Below, piece by piece: positions 52,328 through 60,687 of a stretch of 64,000 nt of DNA. This DNA comes from Flavonifractor hominis (GTDB taxonomy: Bacteria; Bacillota; Clostridia; Oscillospirales; Oscillospiraceae). How positions within the stretch are numbered: position 1 is the first letter of the stretch; the number at the start of each line of letters is the position of its first letter. The stretch lies in the NCBI RefSeq assembly GCF_040095835.1, contig NZ_JBBMFT010000004.1:1-64000 (forward strand). The letters run 5' to 3'. The position numbers and the translations under genes were made by a program. Under the pieces are notes generated by a model. The model did not search any database and was not told where the DNA came from. It saw only the letters and a program-made list of their open reading frames with translations.

Positions 52328-53929
52328 ATGATCACAGTTTCCGACCTGGGCCTGGCCTACAGCGGCCAGCCTCTCTTTTCCCATGTGGACCTGCAGTTCA
52401 CCAAGGGCAATTGCTATGGCATCATCGGCGCCAACGGCGCTGGCAAGTCCACCTTTCTGAAGATTCTCTCCGGCGATCTGGAGCCCACCTCCGGCGAGGT
52501 GTCCATTCTGCCCAAGACCCGCATGTCGGTGCTCAAGCAGGACCAGAACGCCTACAACGCCTACAACGTAATGGACACCGTCATCATGGGCAACCAGCGT
52601 CTGTATGACATCGGCAAGGAGAAGGAAGCCCTCTACGCCAAGGAGGAGATGACCGAGGAAGACGGCATCCGCGCCTGTGAGCTGGAGGAGGAGTTTGCCG
52701 AGCTGGGCGGCTGGGAGGCCGAGAGCGACGCCTCCCGGATCCTCCAGGGTCTGGGCGTTGGCACCGAGTACCACTACAACGACATGGCCACCCTGGACCC
52801 CCGCCTGAAGGTGAAGGTGCTGCTGGCCCAGGCTCTGTTCGGCAACCCGGACATCCTGATGATGGACGAGCCCACCAACAACCTGGACATCAACGCGGTG
52901 AACTGGCTGGAGGACTTCCTGCTGGACTTTGAGGGCACCGTTATCGTCGTCAGCCACGACCGGCACTTCCTCAACACCATCTGCACCCACATTGTGGACA
53001 TCGACTACAACAAGATCAAGATGTACGTGGGCAACTACGACTTCTGGTACGATGCCTCCCAGCTGATGCAGAACCTGATGAAGAATCAGAACAAGAAGAA
53101 CGAGGAGAAGGCTCAGGAACTCAAGGAGTTCATCTCCCGCTTCTCGGCCAACAAGTCCAAGAGCAAGCAGGCCACCGCCCGGCGCAAGCTGCTGGAAAAG
53201 ATCACCCTGGAGGAGATCCCCGCCTCCTCCCGCCGCTATCCCTGGGTGGCCTTCTCCCCCGACCGTGAGGTAGGCAAGGACATCCTGTTCGTCACCGACG
53301 TGAGCAAGACCATCGACGGGGTGAAGGTGCTGGACAAGGTGAGCTTCATCGTGGGCCACGGCGACAAGATTGCCTTTGTGGGCGACAATGAGAACGCCCA
53401 GACCGCTCTGTTCCAGATCCTCACCGGGGAGATGGAGCCCGACGAGGGCACCGTGAAGTGGGGTCAGACGGCCACCTTCTCCTATTTCCCCAAGGACAAC
53501 ACCAAGTTCTTCAAGGACTGTGACGACAACCTGGTGGAGTGGCTGCGCCAGTGGTCCAGCGACCCCCACGAGGCCTACCTGCGGGGCTTTTTGGGCCGGA
53601 TGCTCTTCTCAGGCGACGAGGTCTACAAGCCCGTAAAGGTCCTCTCCGGCGGTGAAAAGGTGCGGTGCATGCTGTCCCGGATGATGCTCTCGGGGGCCAA
53701 CGTGCTGCTGCTGGACCAGCCCACCAACCACCTGGACCTGGAGTCCATCGCCGCCCTGAACAACGGCCTGGAGGCGGTCAAGTGCAACGTGCTCTTCGCC
53801 TCCCACGACCACCAGCTGGTTCAGACCGTGGCCAACCGGGTGTTTGACTTCACTTCCGACGGCAAGCTCATCGACCGGAAGATGACCTACGACGAGTACC
53901 TGGAGAGCCAGGCCGCCGGGGCCAACTGA
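52328..53929 (+). CDS. ABC-F family ATPase with one degenerate ATP site (YbiT/YkpA type)
   Basis: 533 residues, two ABC domains joined by a linker (about 240-310). Domain 1 has Walker A GANGAGKST (K40) and Walker B MMDEPTNNLD (E181) but a degenerate signature (ATLDPRLKV). Domain 2 has an intact signature (LSGGEKVR) but a broken Walker A (GDNENAQTA at 352-360, no Lys) and Gln for the catalytic Glu (LLLDQPTNHLD, Q464). The composite sites therefore split into one complete (K40/E181 with LSGGE) and one dead. ABC-F proteins act at the ribosome in translation or antibiotic protection; a translation factor role is more likely here. Confidence 0.93.
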   Translation: MITVSDLGLAYSGQPLFSHVDLQFTKGNCYGIIGANGAGKSTFLKILSGDLEPTSGEVSILPKTRMSVLKQDQNAYNAYNVMDTVIMGNQRLYDIGKEKEALYAKEEMTEEDGIRACELEEEFAELGGWEAESDASRILQGLGVGTEYHYNDMATLDPRLKVKVLLAQALFGNPDILMMDEPTNNLDINAVNWLEDFLLDFEGTVIVVSHDRHFLNTICTHIVDIDYNKIKMYVGNYDFWYDASQLMQNLMKNQNKKNEEKAQELKEFISRFSANKSKSKQATARRKLLEKITLEEIPASSRRYPWVAFSPDREVGKDILFVTDVSKTIDGVKVLDKVSFIVGHGDKIAFVGDNENAQTALFQILTGEMEPDEGTVKWGQTATFSYFPKDNTKFFKDCDDNLVEWLRQWSSDPHEAYLRGFLGRMLFSGDEVYKPVKVLSGGEKVRCMLSRMMLSGANVLLLDQPTNHLDLESIAALNNGLEAVKCNVLFASHDHQLVQTVANRVFDFTSDGKLIDRKMTYDEYLESQAAGAN

Positions 53930-53940
53930 ATGAGCCGCTC

Positions 53941-53978
53941 GGGGCGGACGGCCGGAAGGCCGCCCGCCCCTGCTTTTT
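53941..53978 (+). terminator. Terminator after the ABC-F gene
   Basis: 13-bp stem with one mismatch (53941-53953 with 53958-53970, loop GGAA), then TGCTTTTTCC. Confidence 0.85.
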
Positions 53979-54014
53979 CCTGAAAAATCCCGTGCGTTTT
54001 CTTCCAGTACGTGG

Positions 54015-54020
54015 TATAAT
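54015..54020 (+). promoter_or_regulatory. Extended -10 promoter ahead of the membrane protein-metG pair
   Basis: TGGTATAAT (TG-N extended -10, TATAAT at 54015-54020) with no good -35, about 40 bases before the ATG at 54062. Confidence 0.55.
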
Positions 54021-54061
54021 CATATATTGGTATTATTCTTCATCCGGAAAGGATGCCGATC

Positions 54062-54883
54062 ATGCGAAAAGAATTTGTTTTGCCCGCGGCGGCCGTCGCG
54101 GGGGGCGCGGTAGGCTTCGCCCTGCGCCGCTGGGAGCTGGCCACCGCGTTTGAAGCCGACACCGGCCTGCCCATCTCCGGAGCACCCGCTACCCTGGCTC
54201 TCATTCTGTTTTCCGTGGTGATGGTCGCGGTGCTGGCGCTGCTGTGCCGGGGACATTATCCCGCGTTCTCCGGCTATGACCAGGCCTTTGCCGCCCGGGG
54301 CTGCACCCTCTACGCCGGAGTGGGCACCGCGGCGGCCCTGCTGCTGCTGGCCGGAGCGGTGGCCATAGTGGTAAGTTTCCTTCAGGGGGAAAACCAGGTG
54401 TATACCCGCCTGCTGGTGGCCGTGCTGGCGGTGGTGTCGGGCGTGTGTGTGCTGCGCACGGTCCAGGGCAACTACCGGGGACAGGGCCAGGGGAAGTATA
54501 ACTTCCTGCTGCTCATGCCGGCATACACCTGCTGCGTGTGGCTCATCGCCGCCTACCAGGTGCGGGCCGGAGACCCGGTGCAGCTGGACTATGTATACGA
54601 GCTGTTTGCCATCATTGCCAGCCTGCTGGGGTTCTATTTCACCGCCGGCTTCTCCTTTGAGCGGGCCAAGCCCTTCCGGGCCAGCCTGTTCTCTCTGCTG
54701 GGGATCTACTTCTCCCTGGTGACCATGGCCGACAGCCATGATCTGGCCACCCGGCTGCTCTACGGCTTTACGATCCTCTATCTGCTGGCGTCCGTCTGGG
54801 CGCTTCTGTACAACGCCGGCCGGCCGGAACCGCCGGTCCGGGCCGAAAACGATACGACGGAGGGAATACCCGATGAATCCTGA
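54062..54883 (+). CDS. Polytopic membrane protein of unknown function
   Basis: 273 residues. ATG at 54062 lies 9 bases after GGAAAGG; an ATG at 54053 directly abuts the ribosome site. About seven membrane helices, e.g. TLALILFSVVMVAVLALL, LLLLAGAVAIVVSFL, ELFAIIASLLGFYFTAGF. A conserved-looking GQGQGKYNFLLLMPAYTCCVW region lies mid-protein. Its 3' end overlaps metG by 11 bases, so the two are translationally coupled. No family recognised. Confidence 0.8.
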   Translation: MRKEFVLPAAAVAGGAVGFALRRWELATAFEADTGLPISGAPATLALILFSVVMVAVLALLCRGHYPAFSGYDQAFAARGCTLYAGVGTAAALLLLAGAVAIVVSFLQGENQVYTRLLVAVLAVVSGVCVLRTVQGNYRGQGQGKYNFLLLMPAYTCCVWLIAAYQVRAGDPVQLDYVYELFAIIASLLGFYFTAGFSFERAKPFRASLFSLLGIYFSLVTMADSHDLATRLLYGFTILYLLASVWALLYNAGRPEPPVRAENDTTEGIPDES

Positions 54884-56843
54884 CAAGAAATTCTACATTA
54901 CCACCCCCATCTACTATCCCTCGGACAAGCTCCACATCGGCCACGCCTACTGCACCGTGGCTACCGACACCATGGCCCGCTACAAGCGCCTCACCGGCTA
55001 TGACGTCATGTTCCTCACCGGCACTGATGAGCACGGCCAGAAGATCGAGGACAAGGCCAAGGAGGCCGGGGTATCCCCCAAGGAATATGTGGACCGCATC
55101 GTGGAGGGTCCTCAGGGGGTCAAGGATCTGTGGAAGCTGATGAACATCTCCAACGACCGGTTCATCCGCACCACGGACGACTACCATGTCGCTGCTATCC
55201 AGAAGATCTTCAAGGCCATGTACGACAAGGGAGATATCTACAAGGGCAAGTATGTGGGCAAGTACTGCAAGCCCTGCGAGTCCTTCTGGACCGAGAGCCA
55301 GCTCAAGGACGGCAAGTGCCCCGACTGCGGCCGTGAGGTGCAGGATGCTGAGGAGGAGGCCTACTTCTTCCGTCTGAGCAAGTACGCCGACCGCATCCAG
55401 CATCTGCTGGAAGATACCGACTTCCTGGAGCCCCGCAGCCGGGTCAACGAGATGGTGAACAACTTCATCAAGCCCGGCCTGGAGGATCTGTGTGTGTCCC
55501 GCACCAGCTTCAAGTGGGGCATTCCGGTGGACTTTGATCCGGGTCACGTGGTCTATGTGTGGATCGACGCACTGTTCAACTATACCACCGCCCTGGGCTT
55601 TATGAACGACAAGCACAACGACTACGACAAGTACTGGCCTGCCGACGTCCACTTTATCGGCAAGGAAATTGTCCGTTTCCACTCCATTATCTGGCCCGCC
55701 ATGCTCATGAGCATGGACATGCCCCTGCCCAAGAAGGTGTTCGGCCACGGCTGGCTGCTGCTGGACGGCGGCAAGATGAGCAAGTCCAAGGGCAACGTGG
55801 TGGACCCCTATCTGCTGGCTGAGCGCTATGGCGTGGATGCGCTGCGCTACTTCCTGCTGCGGGAGTTCCCCTTCGGCACCGACGGCAACTTCTCCAACGA
55901 GGCACTCATCGGCCGGATCAACACCGACCTGGCCAACGACCTGGGCAACCTGGTCAGCCGCACCACCGCCATGGTGGGCAAGTACTTTGGCGCTCATCTG
56001 CCGGTGACCGAGGCTGCCGACTCCGCCCTGGATGATGAGCTGCTCCATCTGGCAAAGGGTCTGCGGGACGTCTACGAGGAGCAGATGGAACACTATGCCT
56101 TCCAAAACGCCCTGATGGAGGTCTTTAAACTCATCGGCCGGGCCAACAAGTATATCGACGAGAACAAGCCCTGGCTGCTGGCCAAGGACGAGACCCAGAA
56201 GGCTCGCCTGGCCCAGGTGCTGTACAACCTGCTGGAGTGCGTGCGCATCTCCGCCGTGCTGCTCACCCCCTTTATGCCCGACACCTGCGAGAAGATCTTT
56301 GGGCAGATCGGTGCCGGCGAAGAGCTGCGCACCTGGGACTCCGCCGGGCAGTGGGGTCTGCTGCCCATGGACGCGGCAGTGAACAAGGGCGAGAATCTCT
56401 TCCCCCGCATCGACGCCGCCAAGGAGCTGGAGGAGCTCGCCGCCCTGGAGGCGGCCGCCAAAGCTGCCGCGGAGCCCGCTCCCGAGGAGCCCAAGGCCCC
56501 CGAGTATATCACCATTGACGACTTCAACAAGGTCCACTTCGTCACCGCCAAGATCCTGGCCTGTGAGCCGGTGAAGAAGAGCAAGAAGCTGCTCCGCTTC
56601 ACCCTGGACTGCGGAGAGGGCACCCCCCGGCAGATCCTCTCCGGCATCCATGAATATTACGAGCCCGAGGAGCTGGTGGGCAAGACGGTAGTAGCCTGCA
56701 CCAACCTGGCCCCCCGGAAGATGATGGGTCTGGAGTCCAACGGCATGCTCATCTCGGCTGTCAAGGAGGAACCCGATGGCTCCGAGAAGCTCCACCTCAT
56801 CATGCTGGACGACAAAGTCCCCGCTGGTTACGGCCTGTGCTGA
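54873..56843 (+). CDS. metG: Methionyl-tRNA synthetase
   Basis: 656 residues, ATG at 54873 inside the end of the previous gene (ACGGAGGG upstream). HIGH at 21-24, zinc knuckle CKPCESFW ... CPDCGRE, KMSKS in GGKMSKSKGN, anticodon-binding domain with NKYIDENKPWLLAK, and a C-terminal EMAP-like tRNA-binding domain (FNKVHFVTAKILACEPV ... ACTNLAPRKMMGLESNGML). A normal full-length dimeric form. No T-box is visible upstream. Confidence 0.98.
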   Translation: MNPDKKFYITTPIYYPSDKLHIGHAYCTVATDTMARYKRLTGYDVMFLTGTDEHGQKIEDKAKEAGVSPKEYVDRIVEGPQGVKDLWKLMNISNDRFIRTTDDYHVAAIQKIFKAMYDKGDIYKGKYVGKYCKPCESFWTESQLKDGKCPDCGREVQDAEEEAYFFRLSKYADRIQHLLEDTDFLEPRSRVNEMVNNFIKPGLEDLCVSRTSFKWGIPVDFDPGHVVYVWIDALFNYTTALGFMNDKHNDYDKYWPADVHFIGKEIVRFHSIIWPAMLMSMDMPLPKKVFGHGWLLLDGGKMSKSKGNVVDPYLLAERYGVDALRYFLLREFPFGTDGNFSNEALIGRINTDLANDLGNLVSRTTAMVGKYFGAHLPVTEAADSALDDELLHLAKGLRDVYEEQMEHYAFQNALMEVFKLIGRANKYIDENKPWLLAKDETQKARLAQVLYNLLECVRISAVLLTPFMPDTCEKIFGQIGAGEELRTWDSAGQWGLLPMDAAVNKGENLFPRIDAAKELEELAALEAAAKAAAEPAPEEPKAPEYITIDDFNKVHFVTAKILACEPVKKSKKLLRFTLDCGEGTPRQILSGIHEYYEPEELVGKTVVACTNLAPRKMMGLESNGMLISAVKEEPDGSEKLHLIMLDDKVPAGYGLC

Positions 56844-56857
56844 GTAAAAACAAAAAA

Positions 56858-56890
56858 AGAGAGGCGCTGCATTGCAGCGCCTCTCTTTTT
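56858..56890. terminator. Bidirectional terminator between metG and the antiporter
   Basis: 13-bp perfect stem (56858-56870 with 56874-56886), flanked by seven A on the left and five T on the right. It overlaps the antiporter stop codon region at 56889. Confidence 0.92.
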
Positions 56891-58073
56891 ATTCCCCGGT
56901 CCGTTCCAGCAGTCTTTTGTAACTGGCATCGATGGCCAGCGCCCCAAGGGGAGCAGTGACCAGAATGGCAATGACCGCCACGGTGAGTACCACCTGCCCG
57001 CAGGCAAGCCCCATGGCCAGCGGCACGCCGCCGATCGCCGCCTGGACCGTAGCCTTTGGCAGATAGGCCAGCACAGCGAAGAGCCGCTCCTTTTTGGTGA
57101 GCTTGCTCCCCGCCACACACAGGAGTACCCCCAGCGCCCGGAAGCACAGCACACCCAGCACGGTAACCACAGCAGCCAGTCCCGCCGCCGCGGCATAGCC
57201 CAGATCCACCTCGGCCCCTACCAGCACAAACAGCATAACTTCCGCCCACACCCAAAGCTTGCCGAACTTGGCCGTGAGCCGCTGAGCCACCGGCAGCCGC
57301 CACCGGCGCAGGCCCAGGCCCATGCCCAGTACTGCCAGCAGGCCGGAGAAGGGGACATAGGCTTCCACCGCATCCTCCAGCGCCACCAGCAGAAAGGCCA
57401 GGGCCAGCAAAATGACCACCTTTACCGAATCCCGCATGTGGAGGGTCTCAAAGAACCGGGCCAGCAAAAAGCCAACGGCCAGCCCCAAGGCTGCCCCCAG
57501 GACGATGGACACCGGCACCCCCACCAGGGCGGCGGGGGAGAAGGAGCCGCCCTGGGCCATGGAGGTAAAGGATGTAAAGAGAACAATGACGAACACATCG
57601 TCCACCGATGCCCCTGCCAAAATCATCTGCGGGATGCCTTTTTTTACTCCGTATCCCTCTTCCATGAGCCGGAGCATCCGGGGCACGATGACGGCCGGGG
57701 ACACCGCCCCTACTACCGCTCCCATAATGGCCGCATCCAATACGCTGACACCCAGCAGCCTGGGGGCCAGCACCACCATGCCCAGGACCTCGAAGCTGGC
57801 AGGCACAAAACACATCAGCACAGCAGGCCGCCCTGCCCGGCGCAAATCGTCGATCTCCAGGCTCAGCCCCGCCCGGGCCAGGATGATGATGAGAGCCAGC
57901 TGCCGCAGATCCGCGGAGATGTCCAGCAGCTCGGGGGACAGCAGGTTCAGCACACAGGGCCCTAACAGGATCCCTGCTGCCAGCATCCCCACCAGAGGCG
58001 GCAGGCGGACCAATCTGGCCAGGGCCCCCAGCCCCAGTCCCAGCAACAACACATAGCCAATACTTGTTAACAT
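56889..58073 (-). CDS. Cation/proton antiporter (CPA family) under a fluoride riboswitch
   Basis: 394 residues from ATG at 58073 (GGAAGGGAACG upstream). About 11-12 membrane helices; VRLPPLVGMLAAGILLGP opening, GAVVGAVSPAVIVPRML and a paired-acid motif GASVDDVFVIVLF (D-D), as in CPA Na+/H+ or K+/H+ exchangers; KLTKKERLFAVLAYLPKATVQAAIGGVPL near the end. No regulatory TrkA-type domain. The upstream fluoride aptamer suggests a role in fluoride resistance, either by direct export or by cation/pH correction. The gene lies reversed between metG and tatD, which are usually adjacent. Confidence 0.93.
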   Translation of the reverse strand: MLTSIGYVLLLGLGLGALARLVRLPPLVGMLAAGILLGPCVLNLLSPELLDISADLRQLALIIILARAGLSLEIDDLRRAGRPAVLMCFVPASFEVLGMVVLAPRLLGVSVLDAAIMGAVVGAVSPAVIVPRMLRLMEEGYGVKKGIPQMILAGASVDDVFVIVLFTSFTSMAQGGSFSPAALVGVPVSIVLGAALGLAVGFLLARFFETLHMRDSVKVVILLALAFLLVALEDAVEAYVPFSGLLAVLGMGLGLRRWRLPVAQRLTAKFGKLWVWAEVMLFVLVGAEVDLGYAAAAGLAAVVTVLGVLCFRALGVLLCVAGSKLTKKERLFAVLAYLPKATVQAAIGGVPLAMGLACGQVVLTVAVIAILVTAPLGALAIDASYKRLLERTGE

Positions 58074-58100
58074 AATCGTTCCTTCCCTTCCAGAGGGCAC

Positions 58101-58195
58101 AAAAAAAGCCAATGCCCCCTGCAAAAACTTGCAGAAGTCATCAGCCGTTCGGCGGTTCGGGCGCACGCCCCGGGAGGACCTCATCCCCGTATTCC
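58101..58195 (-). ncRNA. Fluoride riboswitch (crcB motif) with expression platform
   Basis: Minus-strand leader starts near 58195. Aptamer: GGGGATGAGGTCCTCCC (58188-58172), an extra hairpin GGGCGTGCGCCC, then AACCGCCGAACGGCTGATG and ACTTCTGC. This follows the crcB pattern GG-GATG ... CC ... AACCGC ... GGCTGATG-C-TCTAC. The diagnostic pseudoknot pairs GAGGTC (58183-58178) with GACTTC (58139-58134) by six pairs including one G-U. A hairpin TTCTGCAA/TTGCAGGG overlaps the second strand and a run of seven T follows (58107-58101), fitting fluoride-dependent antitermination. Confidence 0.88.
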
Positions 58196-58201
58196 TCGGG
58201 C

Positions 58202-58230
58202 AGTATACCACAGCCCCGCCCTCTTGTCAA
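58202..58230 (-). promoter_or_regulatory. Promoter of the riboswitch-antiporter transcript
   Basis: TTGACA (58230-58225), 17-base spacer, TATACT (58207-58202). The -35 overlaps the -35 of the divergent tatD promoter. Confidence 0.88.
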
Positions 58231-58252
58231 CGCTGCCAAAAGGGAGTATGAT
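58224..58252 (+). promoter_or_regulatory. Promoter of tatD
   Basis: TTGTCA (58224-58229), 17-base spacer, TATGAT (58247-58252), 26 bases before the start codon. Confidence 0.7.
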
Positions 58253-58278
58253 GAAAAAAACAACGTTGGGAGGCCCTT

Positions 58279-59046
58279 ATGATCTTCGACACCCACGCCC
58301 ACTACTATGATGATGCCTTTGACACCGACCGGGACGCACTGCTTTCTTCCCTGCCTGAGAAGGGGGTAGAGCTGGTGGTCTGCCCCGGCTGCGACCTGGC
58401 CAGCTCCCGCCAGTCCCAGGCCTTGGCGGAGCGATACGCCTATCTTTATTTCGCCGCTGGTTTCCACCCGGAGAATCTGGAGGGGATGACCCTGGATCAG
58501 CTGGACCAGATCCGCGCCCTGTGCGCCCACCCCAAGTGCGTGGCGGTGGGGGAGATCGGCCTGGATTACTACTGGGTCAAGGCCCCGGAGGAACGCGCCT
58601 TCTCCCGGGAGGTCTTTGCCGCCCAGCTCGCCCTGGCCCAGGAGCTGGACCTGCCCGCCATCGTCCACGACCGGGACGCCCACAAGGACTGCATGGACTT
58701 GGTCCGTGCTCACCCCGGCACCCGCGGTGTGTTCCACTGTTACTCCGGCAGCATCGAGGATGCCAAGGTGCTGGTGGACCGGGGCTGGATGCTCTCCTTC
58801 ACCGGCAACATTACCTTCAAAAACGCCCGTCGGGCGCCTGAGATCCTCCGCTGGCTGCCCCTGGACCGGCTGATGCTGGAGACCGACGCGCCCTATATGG
58901 CTCCTGAGCCCTATCGGGGCAGCCGGTGCGACTCCAGCCTCATCCCACTCATGGCTCAGACGGTGGCCCAGCTCAAGGGTCTGACCACCGAGGAAGTCCT
59001 GGCCGCCACGCTGGAGAACGGCAAACGCTTTTTTGGCATTTCGTAA
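58279..59046 (+). CDS. tatD: TatD-family metal-dependent hydrolase
   Basis: 255 residues, ATG at 58279 after GGGAGG. Metal ligands: DTHAHYYD (H6, H8), VGEIGLDYY (Glu), IVHDRDAHKD (His), FHCYSG (His) and ETDAPYM (Asp). TatD proteins are 3'-5' DNA exonucleases or related hydrolases. It lies 15 bases before a radical SAM gene typical of its genomic partners. Confidence 0.95.
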   Translation: MIFDTHAHYYDDAFDTDRDALLSSLPEKGVELVVCPGCDLASSRQSQALAERYAYLYFAAGFHPENLEGMTLDQLDQIRALCAHPKCVAVGEIGLDYYWVKAPEERAFSREVFAAQLALAQELDLPAIVHDRDAHKDCMDLVRAHPGTRGVFHCYSGSIEDAKVLVDRGWMLSFTGNITFKNARRAPEILRWLPLDRLMLETDAPYMAPEPYRGSRCDSSLIPLMAQTVAQLKGLTTEEVLAATLENGKRFFGIS

Positions 59047-59061
59047 AGGAGGCAAATTGCC

Positions 59062-59679
59062 ATGATGACCATCTCTTATGAATACGAAGGGGCGCTTTAT
59101 GTCAACCTGACCAACCGGTGCGACTGCAACTGTGTGTTCTGCCTGCGTCACAACGGCCACAAAGGTTCCATCTACGCCGACGATCTGTGGCTGGAACACG
59201 AGCCCAGCCGGGAGGAAGCTCTGGCAGACCTGCTGGCCCGGGACTTCTCCCAGTACCGGGAGCTGGTGTTCTGCGGCTTTGGTGAGCCCATGTACCGCAC
59301 GGACGATCTGCTCTGGCTGGTGGACCAGCTGAAGGAGCGCGTCCCCAACCTGCCCCCCGTGCGTATCAACACCAACGGCCACGCCAATCTGTTCCTGGGC
59401 CGGGACGTGACGCCCGAACTAAAGGGGCGCATCGACACGATCTCCATTTCCCTCAACGGCTCCACACCGGAGGAATACTGCGCCGTCACCCAGCCCCGGG
59501 AGGGAACAAAGGCCTGGGACGCCATGCTGGACTTTGCCCGCAAATGCCGGGATTATGTGCCCCACGTGGTAATGACCATCGTGGACAAGGACAAGACCCC
59601 CGAAGAGATCGCCCGCTGCCGTGCCATCACGGAAGAGCTGGGAGTCACTCTGCGTATCCGGGCCTACATCCCCGACTGA
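59062..59679 (+). CDS. TatD-associated radical SAM protein
   Basis: 205 residues, ATG at 59062 after AAAGGAGG. Radical SAM cluster motif CDCNCVFC (C-x3-C-x2-C), then FCGFGEPMYRTDDL as glycine-rich SAM site and RINTNGHANL. Short, without a C-terminal auxiliary cluster domain. Matches the family found next to TatD in Firmicutes; substrate unknown. Confidence 0.92.
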   Translation: MMTISYEYEGALYVNLTNRCDCNCVFCLRHNGHKGSIYADDLWLEHEPSREEALADLLARDFSQYRELVFCGFGEPMYRTDDLLWLVDQLKERVPNLPPVRINTNGHANLFLGRDVTPELKGRIDTISISLNGSTPEEYCAVTQPREGTKAWDAMLDFARKCRDYVPHVVMTIVDKDKTPEEIARCRAITEELGVTLRIRAYIPD

Positions 59680-59694
59680 ATCCAATACACCAGA

Positions 59695-59736
59695 CAGGGC
59701 GCCCGGCCATCGGCCGGGCGCCCTGTTCATCTTTTT
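59695..59736 (+). terminator. Terminator after the radical SAM gene
   Basis: 14-bp perfect stem (59695-59708 with 59712-59725) then TTCATCTTTTT. The T run overlaps the stop of the small minus-strand gene. Confidence 0.88.
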
Positions 59737-59860
59737 ATGCGGCGTGCTCATGCTCCAGTTCCGCCAGCGCCTCCCACTCGGAGTCGGCGGAGAACCGGAA
59801 GCGGCCCGCCTGGTCGTATACCTCTACATGTCCACCAATATAACGGATCTCATAACTCAT
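59735..59860 (-). CDS. 41-residue conserved-looking small protein
   Basis: ATG at 59860 with AAAGGAGCG 9 bases upstream, stop TAA at 59737-59735. The product begins MSYEIRYIGGHVEVYDQAG and continues with FRFSADSEWEAL, giving a strand-strand-helix pattern and an acidic end. The good ribosome site and compact fold-like sequence support it as real; function unknown. Confidence 0.6.
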   Translation of the reverse strand: MSYEIRYIGGHVEVYDQAGRFRFSADSEWEALAELEHEHAA

Positions 59861-59927
59861 GGGTCAGCGCTCCTTTCTGCTTCGTTGTGCTCTCAGTGTA
59901 GCAGAAAAGCTGTCCCATAAAACGGAC

Positions 59928-60551
59928 TTATTTCGAAATGTCGTCCAAAAAAGTCTCCCAGGTCTCCGGGTGCTCCACAAAGGAGCGGGGGCAGATCTTA
60001 CCCGTCACGTCGTAGTGGCGAATGACCTGGTCCCGGTCCAATCCGTACTGCTCCATCAGCCAGCGGGTAAGGCGCACCAGGGAGTCGTAGGTGGCCTGGT
60101 TAAAACTCCCGCTCTCGTCCGGATGGCAGCACTCAATGGAAATGGTGTCATCGTTGCGCTGGTTGGAACAATAGGCGATCTCATCCAGGGGAACATTCTG
60201 AATGATCTCCCCGTCCAGGCCAATGAGAAAATGGCTGCTGGCATAGGTCTCTCCGGTCTGGGCCAGATTCTTAAAATAGCTGTGGTTCTGCTCGGCGGTG
60301 GTACCCGGATTGCCCACATAGTGGATAACGATACCGTTGACCTGCTCCAGGGGTGTGCCCGGACGGGAATAGGGGTTGATGGGCAGCAGCTCCTCCTCCA
60401 CCCAGTCCGGGGTGTCGGGGACATGCAGCTCCTTGGGTGCAAAGGGATCGATCCATTTAATGACGGCCAGCACCGCCACCAGGAGGATCAGGCCGGGAAT
60501 GAGACCAGGCAGGGGAGAGAGCCTGCGCCGGACAGGAGTCTGGGTGGGCAT
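59928..60551 (-). CDS. Membrane-anchored N-acetylmuramoyl-L-alanine amidase (Amidase_2)
   Basis: 207 residues from ATG at 60551 (GAAGGAAG upstream; a GTG at 60563 abuts that site). One N-terminal membrane helix (PGLIPGLILLVAVLAVIKW), then the amidase fold with zinc ligands H77 (GIVIHYVGN), H179 (VIRHYDVTG) and C187 (ICPRSF). Cuts the glycan-peptide bond of peptidoglycan outside the membrane. Confidence 0.9.
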   Translation of the reverse strand: MPTQTPVRRRLSPLPGLIPGLILLVAVLAVIKWIDPFAPKELHVPDTPDWVEEELLPINPYSRPGTPLEQVNGIVIHYVGNPGTTAEQNHSYFKNLAQTGETYASSHFLIGLDGEIIQNVPLDEIAYCSNQRNDDTISIECCHPDESGSFNQATYDSLVRLTRWLMEQYGLDRDQVIRHYDVTGKICPRSFVEHPETWETFLDDISK

Positions 60552-60642
60552 AATCGGGGGCACTTCCTTCGACAGATTTGCCTTTATTATAGCAGACTTG
60601 TCCCAGTCTGTCCTTTACGGTTTTCTTACGATTGACAGAAAT

Positions 60643-60671
60643 CGGGGGCGCGTGCCATACACGCGCCCCCG
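60643..60671 (-). terminator. Terminator after ftsH
   Basis: 12-bp GC stem (60643-60654 with 60660-60671) with a weak T tract (GATTTCTG), 16 bases after the ftsH stop. Confidence 0.7.
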
Positions 60672-60687
60672 TTCTGTTTCCGTGTGA

